Made by a program: the position numbers and the translations under genes
The notes under the pieces: generated by a model
What the model was told of the DNA's origin: nothing
Databases searched by the model: none
Seen by the model: the letters and a program-made list of their open reading frames with translations, nothing else
Assembly: GCA_037957365.1 (NCBI GenBank)
Contig: JARHVA010001923.1
Location: forward strand, 209,001 to 273,000
Length of the DNA stretch: 64,000 nt
From: Torreya grandis
Lineage: Eukaryota > Streptophyta > Pinopsida > Cupressales > Taxaceae
Reading direction: 5' to 3'
In this document: in pieces, positions 57,560-64,000 of the stretch
How positions within the stretch are numbered: the first letter of the stretch is position 1
How the letters are laid out: each line of letters starts with the position of its first letter

Positions 57560-60500
57560 TTTTAATTATAATTACAATAATTAGAATATTTACTAAGCAA
57601 ATTAACATTTCTAGATGTCATAACGGTTTTAAATATACATCTATTAATCAATAATCTATATTTAAATTTAATTAAGTAAATCACATTTTTAACATTTTTT
57701 AATGGAATTATACGTAAGACCTGAAAGATGAATTCTAGAGAACCATTAATGATGCTAGCAACCATAGTTAAAAAGACTATCTAAATACAAATAACACCCA
57801 AAACATGTTAAGTAAATCATTCCACAATGCATCTAACATGTGCTAGCTATTTGTGGTGTGTGCAGGGTACAAATCATCATCTGACATCTCGACCTATGTC
57901 ACCCTCTCTGATTATGCTCTCCCTATATCACACTCTAAAGGATGAGTTCACTTGTGTCCAACTCACAAAATGATGGTAGTTAGACCATAGCAATCATGAT
58001 AATCATATAACATAAAATAAAACTAAAACAATGCATCAAAATGTGAATGCATACATTAATTTAACTCATAGTAAGCAATCATATATCATCATCTAACTAA
58101 GCAACCTTCTATTATTCCAAAATAGCATAAATCTCAAGCTTTAGTTATAAATATATCTAAATCCAAATTTGTTGATTGCAAATATCCATGAATAATCTAG
58201 CAAGATTATATGGTGAAGAATCAATATGTAACAAATAAGGGTGGAGTAACTTCAAACTTTATTGGACAATTGGGCCAATGCTCCTTGTGCTATCAATGTG
58301 TTCCCTTCAGACTCTCTTCATCATCAGTCTCCCTCTTAGGGTCATGGATTTTGGTACCAAAGGAAGACAATGCCCATGCATTAGGCACTATAATGGCTCT
58401 CCACATATGTGAAATTCTTCTTTGGCTCACATATTTTATGGTGGTGGTGGTAGTGCACATTTAAACCCTACTAGTTTTAGGGGCATAGAAAGGGTAATTC
58501 ATTCACTACCCTTGTTATTTATCATAAGTGGGAGGATCTTATAGAAGAAAAAAAAGTAAGGAAAATTATGGGTAGGACCCTGTATCTAATTCAATGGATC
58601 CACCTTGTTGGAAGTGGTTGGGGGGCTGGGGTGATAAATCTAATGATCCTCCACCTCCACCTCCCTTGTTCATTTTTCCTTTGGCTTGATATTTATGCCT
58701 TGTTCTCTTAGTGTTCATCTATTTATTATGTTCTTTGTGCTTTACTTTTTATAATTGAAAAGACATTAATTAATATTAATTTTAACTTTTTTTAATAAGT
58801 TAAATATTTAGTTATTATCTTGGTCATAAGATCAATTTAATGTTTAGGAGTGTGATGTCGTCCACTCATTTTTTGTACAACTAACGATGTATAACATATA
58901 TTAATAGAAATATGTTTTTTAATTTTAAAAAAATATCAAATAAAAGACCATTTCTATCACTTTAATATGTATAATTATTATTTTTATTTAAAATATAATT
59001 GTATAATTCTTTAAAAAAATGTTATATGAATTTTTCAACTTAATTTTTAAAGAGTATAAAGTTTGTTTATCAACTAAAAGAAGAGATTAATTAATAATTA
59101 AAAATTAAAAATAGAAATAATAACACAATTAATAAATATAATAATTATTATTAATTTTTTTTTGATAAAATAAAATAAAAATGCTAGCAAAAGTTATATA
59201 ATATAGGAAGACATTGAATCTATTTTTTCTAAAAATAGAAGAATAAAATTCTATAACATATTAAAAAATAAAAATATAAGTCAAAAATATTCCTATAAGT
59301 GATCATACCTCTAATCAAACTCTTTGGCAGAGTACAAATTAAAGGCTTATATAATACATTTCATTTTAATTATCAAAAAACCCATATAATATAATTTATT
59401 TTAATTTGAAAAAATATATCATACCTAATTTTAAAAGATATAAATATGGTAATTGGAAAATTATGGGAGAGCTTGTAAAGCCCACCTAAAAATAAAGATA
59501 AATCAATGATAACTTTTTATATATGATTTCAATTTGTTATGTTGTCAGTTATTGAGATCATACTAAGCAAAAGATATGTTACCCTCATCACTTTTAAAAA
59601 ATAGTGTTTTAAGTTTCAGTTTTATAGTATCCAAACAAAGATTTACTTTTTTCATTTACTTGTTACATTTTTTTTTTTATATAAGGTTGAAATGTAGAGG
59701 CTTCACCTAAGGAAAGTTAATCAAAATCGAATTAAAAAAGTGCTTACCTCTATATTATACAAGCATTTTCATATTAAAACATTGATACCTCAAGAAATCA
59801 TTCTTACTAAATTTTGTAAAACTCCTCTCATCACTAATGTGATATTTCAAGTGGTGATTATGATACACATGATTAGACGAATGGCCAACTCTTCAACTGA
59901 TTTCTTCGAAAGACCCATCTCAAGCATTTAGATCCTCTATGTTGTTGGAGTAACATTGAATCAAATATAGTTGGTATGCTAGGGATTATAGTCTATTAGG
60001 CCTTGTTACATCGATATGCATCTTTATACCAATAAGCATCCTACAATGGCAGTCAGGGGTGGTGGTGGTTTGTATCATCTATGAGTGCATACATTAATGG
60101 ATAATATTAAGATGTCCATTTGACCATCATAAAGATATTTTTATTAAAATTATGATAAATTAGGCATATAGTAAGTTTGGATCCCATTTTTTATTTTTTC
60201 AAAAATAGTTTTTTGAGTCCAACATAGTGTTGTAGCTTAATTGAGGTTATCTATCACCAATCATCAAAAAAATCATAAAAAAGGTGATGAATTTAGATTA
60301 ATATCTATCGGAATTCTTCAAGTAAATTTATTTAAGACATCTATACCAGTAGATATTGATAATGATATATTCCGTCACATAGTTTTTCAATTAATACACT
60401 AGATGTATCCAAAAGAGAAATAAATATGGGTATCAAAGGTGATATCTATAGAGCTTACATTCAGTTTAATTGGATAGAGCCTTAGGAACCTCTTTTCTCA

Positions 60501-61980
60501 AAACTTTAACATTACTATAATATTTATCTTCACTTCAAGGATGTGATTATCCAACTTCCAGGCTACCCCGAACTCCAATTGCCTTATAGTTTGAAGGTTT
60601 TATTGACACAATTTAGAGTTTGTTCACACTACCTTTACATAGAGATATAACACCATATTTATTAGGTACATCGTATTTTTCAAATTTATTAGAGAATAAT
60701 ATTTAAGATCATTTTGTAATTAGATGGTCTCCTTACTATGAGATCAGAGGGAAATTATTTTATATCTTCAAAGACTCGTATCACTCTCTCTTAACCTTTA
60801 TGGCTTACTAAGATTAGAGATGCTTGACCCTTTTATTTTAAGAGATGTTTAATATTCAACAATATTTGATCAAATACTTTACATCTACGATGTTTTTCTC
60901 CCATAAAATTACTTCTTTTATTCACCTTATTTCTTCTTTAAGGTTAACTTAGAAATGATCTTAAGATAAATTTATAAATATGGTGAGATTAATGAGAAAT
61001 AGATGACATGATTTGTTTTTCCATATTTTATTAGGTGCATATTCTTTTTAATTTTGAGTTTTATTAAAGTTGATATTAATACCATTATATTATCTTATCT
61101 TATTTTAAAGCTTAAATGGTATGATACATTGTTAGTCCCTGCTAAGGCAAGACTATAGGAATCAATTTTTAATTAATGTGATTTTCATTCAATTAATAAA
61201 AGAGATTGAAATAATATTATGTTAACACTTATAAAATTTTATATATAGTTTGATAAATAAATATTAGAATATTCTTTAGATATTATTTAAGCATATTCCT
61301 ATTTTTACCGTATTTATGGGTGAGAACATAGTAACATTAGTTATAGGTCCTAAGTGTTAGCCAAGTAAATAAATACAAACTATCATAACTAAACTTATCC
61401 ATCCACCATGTAAAGTAATCAGAAAGTTTTTATTGCACTTTAAGTTGTTGTCGGGCTTCTAGGCTGAAAATCCAAGCATGAATATCATCCGAGGTTGCCA
61501 CATATAATACATGACCATGACCATTACAAATATCATGTAAATCAACTAGTTCTGTAATATAACACAAAATATTCACTATTATCTTCATGATTCTTTTTAG
61601 TGTACACGTGACAATTTGGTGCTTTGCCTATGTGGCTAGGTATTCAATTTTATTGATATATATAGAGGCGATTACAATAATTCACTCCAGTTTGACGTTT
61701 AACCATTTTACTTCTCATATTCTAGATATCGTTTAGTCTCTCACACAAACCTTCTAAGTAACAAATAAATGAATATGGATAAATTATAATGTTCACTTAT
61801 TCTTGTAGGATGAGTTAATTTTGGGAGCAACATGGTTGAAAAGAGCCTCAATAACCACATCTTATTTAAATTATATTCAATAAATGGGCATCCTTTGGGC
61901 ATTGAATATAATGTTAATTTATTCAACTAAGACAAAAAGAATGGAGGAACTCAAGTCATTATGGCCAAAGTGACGAATAT
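57560..61980. other. AT-rich region without a recognised gene
   Basis: Frames at 58210-58464 and 59740-59931 stay open for 60-84 codons but resemble no family that I know. The stretch near 58300-58660 is richer in GC, with a GGTGGTGGTGGT run, and could be a gene relic. Elsewhere the sequence is very AT-rich, especially 58740-59480. Confidence 0.4.
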
Positions 61981-61988
61981 CAAAATAT

Positions 61989-62003
61989 GTGTGTGTGTGT
62001 GTG

Positions 62004-62034
<31 letters not shown>
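61989..62034. repeat. (GT)n microsatellite
   Basis: About 23 GT units with a single GC interruption near 62009. A Cys/Val-rich frame across it is an artefact. Confidence 0.97.
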
Positions 62035-62035
<1 letters not shown>

Positions 62036-62214
62036 ATTTGTTTCTCTTTTCACATGTATTTCTACTTAGAAATGTTCACTCCCTTAAGGAATACAAAGGA
62101 CATGCAGATAATTTTATCTTCTCTATTTTTCCCAAAGCACCAACTTAGCAAGTGAAATACACACCATGGTACATCATACTACTCAATTATTCATAGGAAT
62201 TTCATACTCCATTG

Positions 62215-62412
62215 TCAGATAGTGCTTCTAAGAGTTTGCCTAGTAATTAGGCATGTTGTGTTTCCTTTGTCCAACCATTCCTCAATTACTTGGTGCTCAT
62301 ATGTTTGACCAGACTCTAGAATGAATAGATCTATGAAAATTTGACCTATTATAGGACACATATAAAAATTTGGAGGCTGCCTCTGAGAAGTGGACTTATC
62401 AAATGAATGCAC
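62215..62412 (-). pseudogene. U-box domain fragment (LIN/CERBERUS-like E3 ligase)
   Basis: A minus-strand frame of 65 codons reads PPNFYMCPIIGQIFIDLFIL, then ESGQTYEHQVIEEWLDKGNT, then TCLITRQTLRSTI before a stop. This is a nearly complete U-box: CPI start, D-(P/L)-(V/F)-L, GQTYE, I--W---GN--CP, T-Q-L. The GQTYE plus EWLD-GNTTC wording is closest to the U-box of LIN-type proteins as I remember them. U-boxes recruit E2 enzymes for ubiquitin transfer. The usual Asp-Pro and Cys-Pro are Asp-Leu and Cys-Leu. No WD40 or armadillo part is seen nearby. It is likely an isolated exon relic. Confidence 0.75.
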
Positions 62413-63060
62413 CTGACAACTGCTTTGACTTCTATCCTATTCAATTTCTATCACTGGCAAGTAGTAGTGGGGTAATGAACTAGAATACTATCAAGACAAT
62501 AAAATTACCAATAGATAAAGATTCTAAAAAATAACTAGTATTGATTCGTATTGAATGATTCAAATAATCAAAAACTATACATAAATGATCCTCAACTCAA
62601 AATTAAAGTTGACATGCAAAATTTGAAACTTTAAAAATAAATAAAAATTGACCTGCTATTTTTAGTAGTTGTTATTTTTAGTAAGCATTGCATGAAAGTG
62701 TACACAACTCTAAAAATATCTAAAATTAAATTAAACACTAAAATTAACCTATCAAACAAATTTCAACTGAATTTCAAGTTTGGTTACAAAAATAGATAAT
62801 TTCTAAATTTAGAAAAAACCTCAAAAATAATTTTAAACTACAATTTTGGACCCTCTTTATGGTCACATTTGCCCTATAAAAAATATTTAAAACATCTCAT
62901 AACTATAAAAATTATTTATGGTAACATTTAAATTTTTGATCTGATTATTTTAGTGTGAAGATGGGTTCAAATGGAGCTACAAATCAAAAGTTATGGTATC
63001 TAGAAATTCAGCCTCTTTTTCTACATCATTCTCCTCTAGTTGAAAACAACTTAGCTACTG
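62413..63060. other. No gene recognised
   Basis: AT-rich sequence between the U-box fragment and the chromovirus relic. No open frame of note and no splice structure that would extend the U-box. Confidence 0.4.
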
Positions 63061-64000
63061 TGAGTTGCTCTAATTGTACTGTTGTAATTTATTCTTATCG
63101 ATCTTATTCATCTCCCATTATGTAATCCAAGTGTTGTCTTTCTATTTTAATCCTTCCCACTGTATTAAATACCTGTCATAACTTCATTGCCTTGTGTTTA
63201 CTATCTTCTTATCCATAAACTACACTATCTTTTATTTCTTCTCCTTTAGCACCCATTGCTTCCAATCTAATTCTTCACATTCACCATCTTCTCCATGGAA
63301 ATCATATAAATATGAAACATTAAATTCTGGGGAGATATCAAAATTATGTGGTTAACTCACCTCGTAAGCATTGTCATTGATTTTCTTCATAATTTTGCAT
63401 GGTCTAATTTTCTTGTACTTCAACTTGTTATATGTGCCTTTCAGAAATATCTCTTTCCTCAAGTAACCCATTACTAAATATCCTTCTTCAAATATATTTG
63501 ACATTCTTCTGACATATATTACTACTTTATACTTCTCATTACTTCCCTATAATTTTTTTATATATATTTTAAAACTGTTACATATATATATTCTTCAAAC
63601 ACTTCTACAACATCACTAACTCATTCTAAAATCAATAACTACACCAAATATAAAACATCCATAGAATTTATCCCATAAACAATCTAAAATTTTGATTTAC
63701 CTGTTGATCTATTCACTGAACTATTATATATAAACTTAGCTTGCGGTAAATCCAAGTCCCATTGCTTGGGCTTCTCTCCAAATATGCATCTCAACAAATT
63801 TTCCAAGCTCATGTTTACAACTTTTGTCTATCCATCTGTTTGGGGGTGGTATGCACTACTGAATTGTAGCTTAATCCTCATCTTCCTCTATAAAGTCCTC
63901 CAAAAATGACTTGGAATTTTTGTGTCCTTATCTAATGTAATAGATTTTAGAACAATATGCGATCTCATAATATCCTTCAAAAATAGTTCTACAACTCTAG
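63060..64000 (-). pseudogene. Chromovirus (Ty3/gypsy) integrase end and chromodomain, truncated by window
   Basis: On the minus strand, entering from the right edge, the integrase core end reads SSAYHPQTDGQTKVVNMSLE (near 63860-63800), then CIFGEKPKQWDLDLPQAKFI (near 63780-63735). After a 120-base AT-rich interruption (63540-63660) the C-terminus gives INDNAYEV and FDISPEFNVSYLYDFHGEDG (63390-63290). A chromodomain with SYDRYLIQWEGL and DNTWIT follows at about 63185-63090. The chromodomain identifies a chromovirus, distinct from G1 and G2. Stops are frequent. Confidence 0.85.

Noticed and set aside
57241..57654. 137-codon Phe/Leu-rich frame resembling a membrane protein
   Set aside because: It arises from a T-rich tandem duplication, so the hydrophobic composition reflects base composition.
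59740..59931. 63-codon plus-strand frame as a possible gene exon
   Set aside because: No family resemblance, no convincing splice sites and a very AT-rich context.
61961..62155. Cys/Val-rich 64-codon frame
   Set aside because: It is produced by the (GT)n microsatellite and has no family resemblance.

Overview
This window is a repeat-dense, AT-rich stretch of a plant nuclear genome, probably a large-genome seed plant. Nearly everything readable is LTR-retrotransposon sequence of lineages that are abundant in plants: Ty1/copia with initiator-Met-tRNA primer sites, Tat-like Ty3/gypsy with two RNase H domains, and a chromodomain gypsy. There is also one LINE remnant and one short U-box exon-like relic. 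I see no intact host gene, rRNA, tRNA or CRISPR array. A gymnosperm is a guess from repeat style only.

Layout. (1) 1-4205 is the decayed 3' half of a plus-strand Tat-like gypsy element (G1: RT, RNase H, second RNase H, integrase). A tandem-repeat tail follows it. (2) Inside that tail sits a complete but decayed copia element, C1 (4547-11170, TSD ATGTT). (3) From about 11427 to 46268 lies a minus-strand Tat-like gypsy element, G2. Its two LTRs are each about 6.1 kb: the 3' LTR is 11427-17493, and the 5' LTR is split into 24424-30089 and 45838-46268. The internal region is 17494-24423 (gag, protease, second RNase H, RT, RNase H, integrase). (4) The 5' LTR of G2 is split by D (30090-45832, TSD CACTT), a plus-strand solo LTR of about 5.9 kb from a related family. 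(5) D is split by copia C2 (31786-41610, minus, TSD TAATT). (6) C2 is split in its RNase H by the youngest element, C3 (33166-37095, plus, TSD GTAAA), a gag-protease element without reverse transcriptase. The stack is therefore four levels deep: G2, then D, then C2, then C3. (7) 46269-64000 is mostly unrecognised AT-rich DNA, with a LINE 3' end (about 51405-52640), simple and tandem repeats, a U-box fragment (62215-62412, minus) and the 3' end of a chromovirus pol (about 63060-64000, minus).

The most unusual feature is the LTR design shared by G2 and D. Each LTR is about 6 kb and holds several kilobases of decayed protein-coding sequence on the element's sense strand, upstream of a TATA box. 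The reading is thus of an accessory protein encoded in U3. Only fragments of it remain open, I do not recognise the protein, and no copy here can be functional. All coding sequences listed are pseudogenes or relics unless stated. Boundaries come from reading repeats and TSDs by eye; those with matching TSDs are exact to the base, the others are good to tens of bases.
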